From Prorocentrum cordatum (Eukaryota; Sar; Dinophyceae; Prorocentrales; Prorocentraceae), in assembly GCA_963575745.1 (NCBI GenBank), contig CAUYUJ010016704.1, positions 539,192 to 603,191 of the forward strand: DNA of 64,000 nucleotides. The letters run 5' to 3'. This document shows positions 1 to 8,454 of this stretch, in pieces. The position numbers and the translations under genes were made by a program. A model generated the notes under the pieces. That model did not search any database and was not told where the DNA came from. It saw nothing but the letters and a program-made list of their open reading frames with translations. How positions within the stretch are numbered: position 1 is the stretch's first letter; every line of letters begins with the position of its first letter.

Positions 1-977
1 GAAGAGGCGCCATGAAATCTGGGGAAATATCATGGCCCACGCCATGATATCCACCCCCCCCCCTAGTCATCACCCCCCTCTTTGCCGCCCCCGATAGACA
101 CGAGCTGTACAAGCACAGCCGGGCACGCATGACAAAGGTAAGCAACACAAAAACTCCACAAGCCGTGCCGGCAGGGCGGGCAGGGCGGGCGAAGGCGAGG
201 CTCGCCACGTCCACGCTCCTCAGCCACACGGTGTGGCGCACGGACTGAGCTTTGCTGCAGACAGGAAACTCGCCATCGCTCGGACGTCATATTTCCCTGT
301 GCTTTTTGGGGTTTCGTGCGTGGCTTTTTCGCCACATGATCAAAGATGCTCCTCGATGGTCCTCGCCGAAGGAAAAATGCACACGTCCGAGCGATGCCAA
401 GTTTTCTGCAGACAGGAAAAGGAAAGAGGAAGAAGGGAATGAGCGGGAAGAGGAAAGCAGGACACTGCGAGAACTTTGTATCGTCGTTGGACAGGAACGG
501 CGGGCGCGCCAGTGTATGGTACTGCTTTGAGCAGGGCCACAGACTCCTGTTAACAGGACAAAGAACACTTCGAGGCTAAATCTGGATGCTGCGCGGGCAT
601 CCCGCGGTCAATTCGCATTGGTTGTTGACAGGGACTGCGGGGGTGCTGCCATATTGCCTGCTGTGCGCAAACCCACCAGACATCATGATAGCTACTCCGA
701 CGCGATTGCGCATTGGCTTTCGACAAGGATGGTGGGGGCCGACATGTCTCCCGATCTGCGCGGGCGCGCCTGGCACACGCTGCGCGTGCCCCGAACGTGC
801 GCACCTGGCGCGGCTGGCACAGGTGGCGCACGCGGAGCACCCGGCTCACCTGGCGCATAAGGCGTGTATGGCACGCTTTGGCCCCAGGGGCGCCTGGGGT
901 GCCTGGTGCGTGTGGCGCGCCTGGCACCCGTGGTGCACCTCGCCTCAGCGTCGGGCACCTGGGACCTGTACTGGTTC
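1..977. other. Non-coding region, no recognised gene
   Basis: Apart from the TIR element at 274-396 I see no supported gene. About 740-960 is built from degenerate repeats of a GCACCTGGCGC-like motif, which open a glycine/proline/alanine-rich, collagen-like frame on the minus strand; this is more likely repeat read-through than a protein. Confidence 0.5.
274..396. mobile_element. Short TIR element, family 1, copy 1 (MITE- or introner-like)
   Basis: A 123-bp unit bounded by perfect 14-bp inverted repeats, CATCGCTCGGACGT at 274-287 and its complement at 383-396. A second copy with the same ends and closely similar interior lies at 25722-25847. The unit is flanked by a 14-bp direct repeat CTGCAGACAGGAAA at 255-268 and 406-419, with 5-9 bp between repeat and TIR on each side. 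There is no coding capacity, so it would be non-autonomous. The direct repeats could be a long target duplication or a duplication of host sequence around an intron-like insert. Confidence 0.75.
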
Positions 978-1125
978 CCAGTAGCTGCCCAACCACAGAC
1001 GACTGCTGAATATGCTGACTCGGGTACTACTTTTGTTTTGGGATGGCGGATGGGAGTGAGCCAAACAGTTTGCGCCCTGGGAGAGGTGTCTTAACCGCTC
1101 CCCCTACCCCCCTCTCGCTGGGTCT
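978..1125 (+). repeat. Dispersed repeat A, copy 1
   Basis: About 150 bp shared with 30980-31140. Both start CCAGTAGCTGCCCA, run through GACGACTGCTGAATATGCTG and end in a TCCCTACCCC stretch. No coding potential is apparent. A related block (repeat B) lies nearby in both places. Confidence 0.7.
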
Positions 1126-1290
1126 GGACAGCCCCGAACGCCAGTCGTAAACCCTCCATCCCCCAATCCAACTCCCTTCCCCACACCACACCCCCTCCAC
1201 ACCCCTCCACACCCCTCCACCTCCCCTCCCCCTCTCCACCTCCCCTCCCCCCCTCCACCCACACACCCTCTACCTACACTCCCACCATCG
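1126..1290. repeat. CCCCTCCAC-rich minisatellite
   Basis: Strongly strand-asymmetric, C-rich tract of short CACCCCTCC-like repeats. The minus-strand frame across it is glycine/arginine/tryptophan-rich and is taken as repeat read-through. Confidence 0.6.
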
Positions 1291-1364
1291 AGAGTACCCA
1301 GAGAGCCCCGAAAAACTCCCCGAGATCTCTGAGTTCACATTCGTTGCCCCCATGTCTCACTGCA

Positions 1365-1560
1365 TGCTTATCCCATCAGCCCTCTGGGCGTCCGCAGTAT
1401 AGGGAGTCAATTCTTACACATCCCTTCCTCCCCTTCGGGGAGGGGGTTTATTGGCAATGCCCATTACTAAACAACACTCCTTCCCCCACTCGACCAGCGA
1501 CCGACCAGGACCAATGCCACCGCCCACAGTAACCCCTGCCAAGGAACAAAACATTTTGTC
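1365..1560 (+). repeat. Dispersed repeat B, copy 1
   Basis: Resembles 30425-30610: both share CAGCCCTCTGGGCGT, a short hairpin in CCCC/GGGG around a GGTTTAT motif, and a CCCATTACTA/CCCTATTAATA segment. Here it follows repeat A, while at 30 kb it precedes repeat A with a GGC run between. Confidence 0.55.
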
Positions 1561-1949
1561 CATGGAACACAGCCCCATCATGTATGATCACGCCTCAACC
1601 AGCGCAGCGAAAGGATTCGCATTGCCACTGCAAATTGCCACCGCACGCGACAGCGCTAAGCAAGCCTGATGCCCGCGGTTTCCCTCGAAGTGCGCCGTCG
1701 AAGATGTGGGCAACAGGAGGGAGGAGAGGAGCGAAGTAGCGTGAGAGGACGCGGGCCCGGAAAAAGAGACCACGGCGTTGTGGGCGAGGGCCCCATGACC
1801 CAACCGGCCATTCATATCCGCCACCGTGCCTATGGGCATGGAGTGGGCGTGTCCTCAGGTCCGTTGCCTAATACTTGAGGCCTCAGTCCTCAGTCCTGGG
1901 GAGTCCAAGTGGCCTGGAGCCGAAATTGCAAGATCTACCAGGGCTTGTC
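1561..1949. other. Intergenic, nothing recognised
   Basis: Short overlapping frames on both strands, none with a recognisable motif. I see no repeat or gene here. Confidence 0.4.
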
Positions 1950-2274
1950 GGGCACCCCCTAGGTTCCCTGCAGCTTGTCGCATGATTTGTTCGGGCCCGA
2001 GAAGGCCACAAGATAGGCCCACGAGATTCCAGGAGGCCTCCAAGACGGCCCAAGAGGGCTCCGAGAAGCCCGAAGATCGCCCCAAGACGCCAAAGCTGAC
2101 TCCAAGACGGCCCACGAAGCCGCCAATAATCCCCAAGAGGCCTCGAGGAGGCCTCCCAAGAGGGCTCCCAGAGGCAAAAATCATTGATTTGCCTTAATTA
2201 GGTTGTTGAAGGATTATGGCGTTCTCGCTTTTTCAGCGTTCCGACGCTCCAAGACGGCCCCAAGGGGCCCCCAA
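1950..2274 (+). repeat. Degenerate CCAAGA-GGCC minisatellite, left part
   Basis: Array of ~12-15 bp units such as CCAAGACGGCCCAAGAGGGC. At about 2162-2260 lies one copy of an ~85-bp core (AAATCATTGATTT ... TTCCGACGCTCCAAGACGGCC) that recurs at 13.23, 13.64 and 42.2 kb. The copia element interrupts the array at 2274/12075. Confidence 0.8.
2270..2274. other. Target-site duplication, left
   Basis: CCCAA immediately outside the left LTR, matched by CCCAA at 12075-12079. Five bp is the usual length for Ty1/copia integrases. Confidence 0.9.
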
Positions 2275-2457
2275 TGTCAGTGCAGTTCTTTTAGCTCGGA
2301 CTGCGCGGCAGTCAAAACTGCGGGTGCGTCCCAGGGCCCTAGGACTAGGGCCAAAACAGCGGCGGGCAGCGTGCATGCCACAAAACAAGACAAGCGTGCA
2401 TATCATGCACACACGGTGACATGGGCGGCAGAGGGGCAGGGGAGTGCACTCTTCACA
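2275..2457 (-). repeat. 3' LTR of the copia element
   Basis: 183 bp starting TG and ending CA on either strand, aligned end to end with 11892-12074. It contains two small hairpins, GGCAGT-CAAA-ACTGCG and GGCCCTAG-GA-CTAGGGCC. The differences from the other LTR are three changes in the ACAAGACAAGCGTGCATA stretch and one C/T upstream of it. Confidence 0.92.
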
Positions 2458-2542
2458 CTGGGTGAGTACAATGCTGCCCCGATGCCGCTCCCTTCGAAAG
2501 GGAAACGCTGCACGCAATTATAATGTATATCAACCCACAGGC

Positions 2543-2745
2543 CGAAACACCTCAAGCAAATGCGGCCTGAGGCTCAAGATATAAATATAAAATATGAATG
2601 TCTAGATTCACGAATCCAGACTGTCAACTCAAAGGATATGCATGAAACACCTCAAGCAAAGTGCGGCCTGAGGCTCAACATATAAATACAAGAATATGAA
2701 TGTCTGGATCCACTATTCCAGACTATCAACTCAAAGGATATGCAT
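2543..2745 (-). promoter_or_regulatory. Tandem pair of ~100-bp hairpin repeats in the 3' untranslated region
   Basis: Two direct copies, about 2543-2642 and 2644-2745, between the pol stop and the 3' LTR. Each has two hairpins: CCTCA...TGAGG, and a second near GTCTGGA...TCCAGAC. In the sense (minus) RNA, copy 2 has a perfect 7-bp stem. In copy 1 the stem is 10 bp, with a G-U pair where copy 2 has G-C. A structured RNA signal (packaging, 3' processing or export) is inference. Confidence 0.65.
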
Positions 2746-2793
2746 ACATCACCGTAGCCCTCACTAGGTCCATCAGCAGCCGCAATCAGGACC

Positions 2794-5700
2794 TCACGGG
2801 CTCGCAGGCCCTGGAACGGCGACCCGACGCAGGGCCTTCCGCTCCTTGGCTCTCTCACGCTGTCCGCGGCGCAGCCGCAGACGGTGTGCCTCCTCATCCT
2901 CTTGCTCAGCAGTAGGCACCATTATGAACAATCCGTGGCGGAGGAACTCCGATAGCACCTCGTTAGGCTGCACGGCCTTTGTCAGCACGTCCGCTAGCAT
3001 GTGGCTATTAGGCAGCCACTTGAACTTGATGGCCTCCTGCTCTATCAAATCCTTGGCCACCAACAAGTCAATGAGGGTCTGCCGAGACACCGGCATCGAG
3101 CCGATCTTGGACGTGTGATCGTAGAGCGACTTCGCATCCGTCACGAGCGCCCCTGGAACCTTCAGCGCCAGCCTCCAGTCCCCTTGCAAGGGCGGCTCCC
3201 CGTACAAGATTGCCTCAATCAGCAGCCTGAGGTAAAGCTGCCGATCCAAAGCCACGGACATAGCCGCAGACTCTGCGGCCATCGTAGATCCAACAACTCG
3301 TGTAATAGTACTGCTCTGAAACTCCACTAGACAGCATACAGTTAGCTCCTTCAACACTCGGGTACCCGTAATCATACTCATGAACCCCATCTGGGTCTTA
3401 CAGCCGGGTTCCCTCGCAAACGAAGCGTCCATAAGCGTGAGCACCTGCAAGTGCTCGATGTCCACACGGCGGATCCGGAGAGTCGCAAGACCTCTCTTGT
3501 CGTAGTCCTGAAGCCGGTCGATGATGTCATTGAGCACTCGCAGGTGCAGTAACCTCCGACCTTTCGGATCCTTCAGTGCGAGCGCCGAGACACTATACGC
3601 GAGCTGTGGCACCACGCGTGCGACAGGCCACCGCACCTTCTGGAGCAAGCTCCGGAAGTCGTGGTGCTCCTCGGGAGTCATCTCCCGCTCCTCGTCGTCA
3701 CCCCTTGCAAGGGGGTGCTTCGCCAGCTTGCCGATGTACTCGTGCATGCTGATCTCGATGTGATCGGGGTGGCGCCGCCACTCCTCACCGAGATAGGCGA
3801 CTGCCTCCTTGTCGTTGCCCTCCTTCCAGTGCTTGATGTTGAAACGACTGTTGATGTTCGCCTTCACCTCCCGGTACTGGGGATCGTGCGGGTCTCCAAA
3901 CAGCATGCCGTCATCGACGTGCAAGATCAACATAGCAATCAACTTATCGTTCATCCGATAAACGAAGACAGCTCGAGCACAGCGCAGCTCCACGAAGCCG
4001 ACCTCGTCCGTCAGCACCTGGCGGGCTCGGAGATACCACAACCGAGGCGCCTCCGTCAAACCGTACGCCCCTTTCAGCAAGCGAAGCAATGCATAAGGTC
4101 GCACGGCTGGCCATCCAGCACCGTCGACGGCTGGAAGCCCGTCCTTAGGAGCCCTCACATACAGCTCCCGTTCCAGCTTCAGCCCGGACAGGAACGCAGT
4201 CGCTACGTCGAAGCACTCGAATGTCCAATCCATCGCCATTGTGATAGACGCACACACCAGCACAGCCAAAGGGGAAATGGTAGGCGAATCCGTCCTGAAT
4301 AGACCAAGCTGCGGGTCGAGATGGCCAGGGATGATCAAGCGCGACTTCGCTTCCAACTCCAGCCCTCGCCCCCGGTTCGTGCGAACCGAACGCATGGGCA
4401 CCGAGATAATCTTGTCCTTTGGGATGCTCTTCTCCTCCTCCTCGGTGACCAGCTCGACCGTGTTGTTGGCGATCCATTGCCGCCACTCGGCGGCATCGGC
4501 CTCGTCGAACTTAGCCTTCTCGTGCTGGTTGAAGTGACGTGGGTCTAACTCCTTCGCGTTCTGCTTCATCACGAGTACGAACACGTCGTGCTCGTACCGG
4601 GCCTCCTGCAGCCATGCGTCATACACAGATGACACGTTGATCCATTCCTCGTAAGTCATCGGCTGCCGTACAAGACCCTCCGGAGTGTCCAAATAGCACA
4701 CCCCTTGTGCCTGAGCGTCCGGCTTGTCGTGGTAGAAAAGCGTGAGACCAACCCAGCTGTCCTCCGTGCGCTCGTTGGTACGGCTCGCGCCGTCGTCCTT
4801 GTAGGCACACTGGCCCGTGGCAGAGAGCATCACCAACAGGCGATTGCACTCCCGGTGGCGGTCGTGATCATAGAGTCGCCGCCGTGGCTCTCGATGTACG
4901 CGTACTCCTCGTACGACCTTCTGAACGAGCGTGGAGACACCATCCAAGGCATTCTGATCGAGCCACTCCTGGGGCCCCGAGTGCACCACAGCGTTCATGG
5001 CCACCTCGCGGAGGGCCGGCAAACCACTCCTAGGAGCAGCCTGCAGACGCGTCTTCTTGATGCAACTCGGCACGTCATCTACCAGGAACTTCCGCTTTCG
5101 CTCAAGCTCGAAATCGTCTCTGGGAATCGGCGGCACCGAAGGGCCGCCAGAGCCCGATGCTCCCGGAGAAGCCTTCGGGCACGTCTCAGAGGATATCCGG
5201 CCTGGAGGGGAACGAGAACGCGCCCTCCTCGGAGGGGGAAGCTGCGGCAGCTGCTGCTGCTCAGGCGGCTCCTCCTCCTTAGCCAATGTCTCAATGGCGC
5301 CCAGGGCCCTCAGGTCCACACGAGGCTGCCTGGACCCCTCGAGCCCCCTATGTCGGTCACGCTCCTTCTTCAAGAATGTCTCCCTCACCTTCTGAACCTT
5401 CACCTTGGGCGTGACGTCCACGACGTCGTGGTAGGCGCGATCATCTCGCTGCTGTGTCAGCCGCACGTCCGTCTGGATGGACTCCGCAGCTGCGGCCTCC
5501 TCGGAGGAGGCGTGCCGGAGCTGCTCACGAGCAACAAGTAGCACGTGACCACGCCATGATACGTAATACCGGCTATTGGATTCCTTCGCGATCACAGTCG
5601 CAGGACCCCGCCATCTTTCAGGATCTTGCCGACGACGTCCCTTGAACGGATTCGGTGCCCAGAAGTACACCCTCGATCCTGGGCACAGATCGCCGACGAC

Positions 5701-8454
5701 CGTCGGTGCCTGTCGTAGCAGCGCCCTCCGCACCTTGTCCGTCGCGTCGCGCTCCAGCAACATCATCTTTGCTGCGGTACGGATTTGAGACGAACGCCAA
5801 GCTATGCCCTTGGCGCCGAGAACCGACATGAGAACCTCATCGTCGTCCCTGTTAGTCACCTCCGTAAAGTTCAAGATCCGCCCGAAGACAGCCTGCTCCG
5901 GGGTCAATCCATTGCGGCTGATCGTCGAGTTCTTCGCATTGATGATGGCAGCCAGGGCCACAGTAGACATCGACTTGCCCTGGACGTGGAACTCGTGCAC
6001 CACCTTGCCCCAGATAGTGCCGAGCAATCCTCCGTGGCGCTCTGCCAGGCCATGCTGCCATGCTGCATGAGCTCCCGTCGTCTTCGTATTAATGCCGAAC
6101 TGCTCCATCAGCGCGTTGAAGTATCCCTCGAACTCGCCGCCCTGGTCGATCACGATGTTCTCTGGCACGCCGTAATGCTTGAACCACTCATTCATGATCT
6201 GGCGTGCCACGTGCTTGGCCGTCCTATTCTTGAGAAGGCATGCGCAGTGCCATCCCGTACCAGCGTCCACCATGCTGAGGACCACCAGCTGCTCCTTGGC
6301 CGCGTCCCGTAAGTACTTCACATCGATCACAACCGTCACATTGAAGCCGAATGGTCGCACGTCCGCCGTCCCTTGCACTGGACGGGGGGGCGCCTCCGAC
6401 TCAGCACAAGTCGGACACTGCCAATGCTTCGCGTATGCCAACGCGTTGGGCGTTGCACCGCCGAGACGCAGCATCTTGATGAACGTCGGTCGACTGGGGT
6501 GTCCGAGACCGCGATGGGCCTTCCGCACAGCACGTCGCGTACTCCGAGGAATCTTCGTCATGATGTCCTGCCGCACCACCTCCGGACGCTCCATTTCTGA
6601 CCAGGAGGCTGCAACCTCCTCCTCCTCCGCAGGGTGCTGCATGGATTCCTCCTTCTCCGTCTTCTGCAACGCCTCGCGAATCTCGGCTCGAATCTCCTGC
6701 GGTGTTTTGCCCCACTCAGGTCTCTCCGAAACGTCTCCGGGAACCTCTCCAGGACCATGCTCCGCGGGCTCGGGCCCATAACTCCTGGGCTCCTCCGTGG
6801 GGTCCGGGAGTTGCGCCGCAGGAAAACTCGAGTTCTCGAACTGCCGAGCCAAATGATCCGCGGCACCGCTCATCACAGCCGTGCCGAACTCCTCTGCGCA
6901 GCTCCCGCGCACGGCCGTGCAAACCCCAGGGTTCGCCAGCACTCTCGTGGTGTCCTTGAGGCAGATCGCGTCCTCGAATGCTGGGTTCGACTTCGTTGCA
7001 CTCACGGGTGGCTGGCTCCAGATTGTCGATTGCGCGCGGTCCATTACCATGGCTGCGCGTCCCCTTGCAGCTTGCCACTGCATCACCTCGTCCGTGAACG
7101 AGAGCAACATGCGGTACTCGGTCCGCTCTCGGCGTTGCCGGCGCACTCGCATAGGCCTTCGCTGGTCGACACTCTGCAGCCGACTCCATGCCGTAGGAGG
7201 TGGGGACAAAGCCACGAAGTCTGGGTCAACTGCGACCAGGTACGCCCGTGCCTCGTTCCTGCCCTGGACCGTCAGGAGGTCGAACTCTGGCGCTGCGATG
7301 GGCTGGTGGGCGTCCCATCCCATGCTCGCCGCCAGGATCGTGAGTTGGCAAGCCCATGCGAAGACCTCTACGATCCTCCAGGGCCCCGATCGCCGCCGGG
7401 TCTCCCTCTGAAAGGGCAGTACACGTTCCTCGTGGTAGTGCTTGAGGGCGTCCTGCTCCTGCCGATCAGCCCGAAGCTTCCTGTTCGCCATTTCCTCGGT
7501 CATCAGAACCTCCAGCTCCTTCAGGTTGCTCCGGACGTGCCTGCGAGCACCTTTCGTCATGAAAACCTCGTTGTCCGCGTTCTCCATGAAAACCTCCTCG
7601 TCACTCGATGCCGTCTCCGCGGACTCTGGGTCGCTGGTGTGATAGTGGGATGTACTCAGCTCTGATTCGCCTGCGTCCTGGCCGTCGTTGCTGTCAGAAT
7701 CGCGCGTGTCCTCCTCCTCGACGGTCTCAGCGACGCTGCGCTCATCCTTCTCCTCGTGGCTCGCAGTTCCGCTGAACATCTCGTCTGCGAGCTCGTCCTG
7801 CTCCTCGGACTGTCCGACGGGGAAGGCACTCGTGACCGGTGCCGGGAAATCCAGCAATGACACGCACGGATGCCCGGACGCAGCCGGGACCAGCGGCTTG
7901 GTCACACCGTTCGCCGTGAAAGTACCGCTCCTGAAGCTGATTGCTGCGTCCCACTCTGCCATCTCATCAGGACCGATGAGACCTGGCACCTCGGCATCGA
8001 CCTCGGAGATCACAACCTCGCCCTGCGTACCATTGATGCCCACTGTGTAGCACCACGCACGCTCTGACAAGAGCGGCACGCCTGGGCCGAACTTGAAGTA
8101 CTCGCGCTGGTTGATGCTGTGGCACGGCACGCCCAAGGCATCCAAAGTCCTCTGCAGCTCGACGTGCCACGGACGTCCACCGACAGCCCGCTTGCAGCCC
8201 GTGTCAATCATAGCCAGCCCCGCGGGCAAGACAACAAGCATGACGGACTGCTCATCTACCAACTTGCGGGGGCACTCCTCTCGGGTAGTGACCACGCGGG
8301 CCGCAGATCCCCCCTTTGCTGCCCAAGGGTCTGCGCCCTTTGCTGCCCAGGGGTCCGCGCCCTTCTTGACGGCAACGTCCTCCCCAGTCGGAGCGGCAGA
8401 CGTTAGTCCTGGCACAGCTCCGTCTGGGGTGTTCCTGGGAGGTTCCCCATTCAT
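2794..8454 (-). CDS. pol: Ty1/copia Pol polyprotein (protease-integrase-RT-RNase H)
   Basis: The 1,886-residue frame encodes the enzymes that process Gag-Pol, copy element RNA and insert the cDNA. Aspartic protease: DTG at residues 84-86 (AMIDTGCKRAVGG). Integrase: HHCC finger about 648-683 (HRGLGHPS ... CPTC), then the catalytic core with D near 709 (VVIDVKY), D near 768 (VIDQGGEF) and E near 805 (LAERHGG). Reverse transcriptase: about 1310-1580, with FDVATAFLSG, LLKGAYGL and the catalytic HVDDG near 1513. RNase H: about 1670-1810, with LMDASF, AAESAA, VTDAKSLYD and MLADVLTK. All catalytic residues I can locate are present. The frame has no in-frame AUG-led gag and is entered by a +1 shift from gag near 8455-8490; the ATG at 8454 is simply the first in the frame. 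Near the N-terminus, 27-nt tandem copies encode GADPWAAK twice. High confidence in family; activity is inferred. Confidence 0.93.
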   Translation of the reverse strand: MNGEPPRNTPDGAVPGLTSAAPTGEDVAVKKGADPWAAKGADPWAAKGGSAARVVTTREECPRKLVDEQSVMLVVLPAGLAMIDTGCKRAVGGRPWHVELQRTLDALGVPCHSINQREYFKFGPGVPLLSERAWCYTVGINGTQGEVVISEVDAEVPGLIGPDEMAEWDAAISFRSGTFTANGVTKPLVPAASGHPCVSLLDFPAPVTSAFPVGQSEEQDELADEMFSGTASHEEKDERSVAETVEEEDTRDSDSNDGQDAGESELSTSHYHTSDPESAETASSDEEVFMENADNEVFMTKGARRHVRSNLKELEVLMTEEMANRKLRADRQEQDALKHYHEERVLPFQRETRRRSGPWRIVEVFAWACQLTILAASMGWDAHQPIAAPEFDLLTVQGRNEARAYLVAVDPDFVALSPPPTAWSRLQSVDQRRPMRVRRQRRERTEYRMLLSFTDEVMQWQAARGRAAMVMDRAQSTIWSQPPVSATKSNPAFEDAICLKDTTRVLANPGVCTAVRGSCAEEFGTAVMSGAADHLARQFENSSFPAAQLPDPTEEPRSYGPEPAEHGPGEVPGDVSERPEWGKTPQEIRAEIREALQKTEKEESMQHPAEEEEVAASWSEMERPEVVRQDIMTKIPRSTRRAVRKAHRGLGHPSRPTFIKMLRLGGATPNALAYAKHWQCPTCAESEAPPRPVQGTADVRPFGFNVTVVIDVKYLRDAAKEQLVVLSMVDAGTGWHCACLLKNRTAKHVARQIMNEWFKHYGVPENIVIDQGGEFEGYFNALMEQFGINTKTTGAHAAWQHGLAERHGGLLGTIWGKVVHEFHVQGKSMSTVALAAIINAKNSTISRNGLTPEQAVFGRILNFTEVTNRDDDEVLMSVLGAKGIAWRSSQIRTAAKMMLLERDATDKVRRALLRQAPTVVGDLCPGSRVYFWAPNPFKGRRRQDPERWRGPATVIAKESNSRYYVSWRGHVLLVAREQLRHASSEEAAAAESIQTDVRLTQQRDDRAYHDVVDVTPKVKVQKVRETFLKKERDRHRGLEGSRQPRVDLRALGAIETLAKEEEPPEQQQLPQLPPPRRARSRSPPGRISSETCPKASPGASGSGGPSVPPIPRDDFELERKRKFLVDDVPSCIKKTRLQAAPRSGLPALREVAMNAVVHSGPQEWLDQNALDGVSTLVQKVVRGVRVHREPRRRLYDHDRHRECNRLLVMLSATGQCAYKDDGASRTNERTEDSWVGLTLFYHDKPDAQAQGVCYLDTPEGLVRQPMTYEEWINVSSVYDAWLQEARYEHDVFVLVMKQNAKELDPRHFNQHEKAKFDEADAAEWRQWIANNTVELVTEEEEKSIPKDKIISVPMRSVRTNRGRGLELEAKSRLIIPGHLDPQLGLFRTDSPTISPLAVLVCASITMAMDWTFECFDVATAFLSGLKLERELYVRAPKDGLPAVDGAGWPAVRPYALLRLLKGAYGLTEAPRLWYLRARQVLTDEVGFVELRCARAVFVYRMNDKLIAMLILHVDDGMLFGDPHDPQYREVKANINSRFNIKHWKEGNDKEAVAYLGEEWRRHPDHIEISMHEYIGKLAKHPLARGDDEEREMTPEEHHDFRSLLQKVRWPVARVVPQLAYSVSALALKDPKGRRLLHLRVLNDIIDRLQDYDKRGLATLRIRRVDIEHLQVLTLMDASFAREPGCKTQMGFMSMITGTRVLKELTVCCLVEFQSSTITRVVGSTMAAESAAMSVALDRQLYLRLLIEAILYGEPPLQGDWRLALKVPGALVTDAKSLYDHTSKIGSMPVSRQTLIDLLVAKDLIEQEAIKFKWLPNSHMLADVLTKAVQPNEVLSEFLRHGLFIMVPTAEQEDEEAHRLRLRRGQRERAKERKALRRVAVPGPASP

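Noticed and set aside
550-996. Collagen-like G-A-P repeat protein on the minus strand
   Set aside because: Derived from short GCACCTGGCGC repeats; competing frames on both strands are equally open.
3661-7665. Plus-strand frames of 200-343 residues inside the copia element
   Set aside because: Antisense shadows of pol; no motif and no codon signal of their own.
8252-8454. Last ~65 residues of the gag frame as functional protein
   Set aside because: They are the out-of-frame reading of the pol N-terminus, including the duplicated GADPWAAK coding units.
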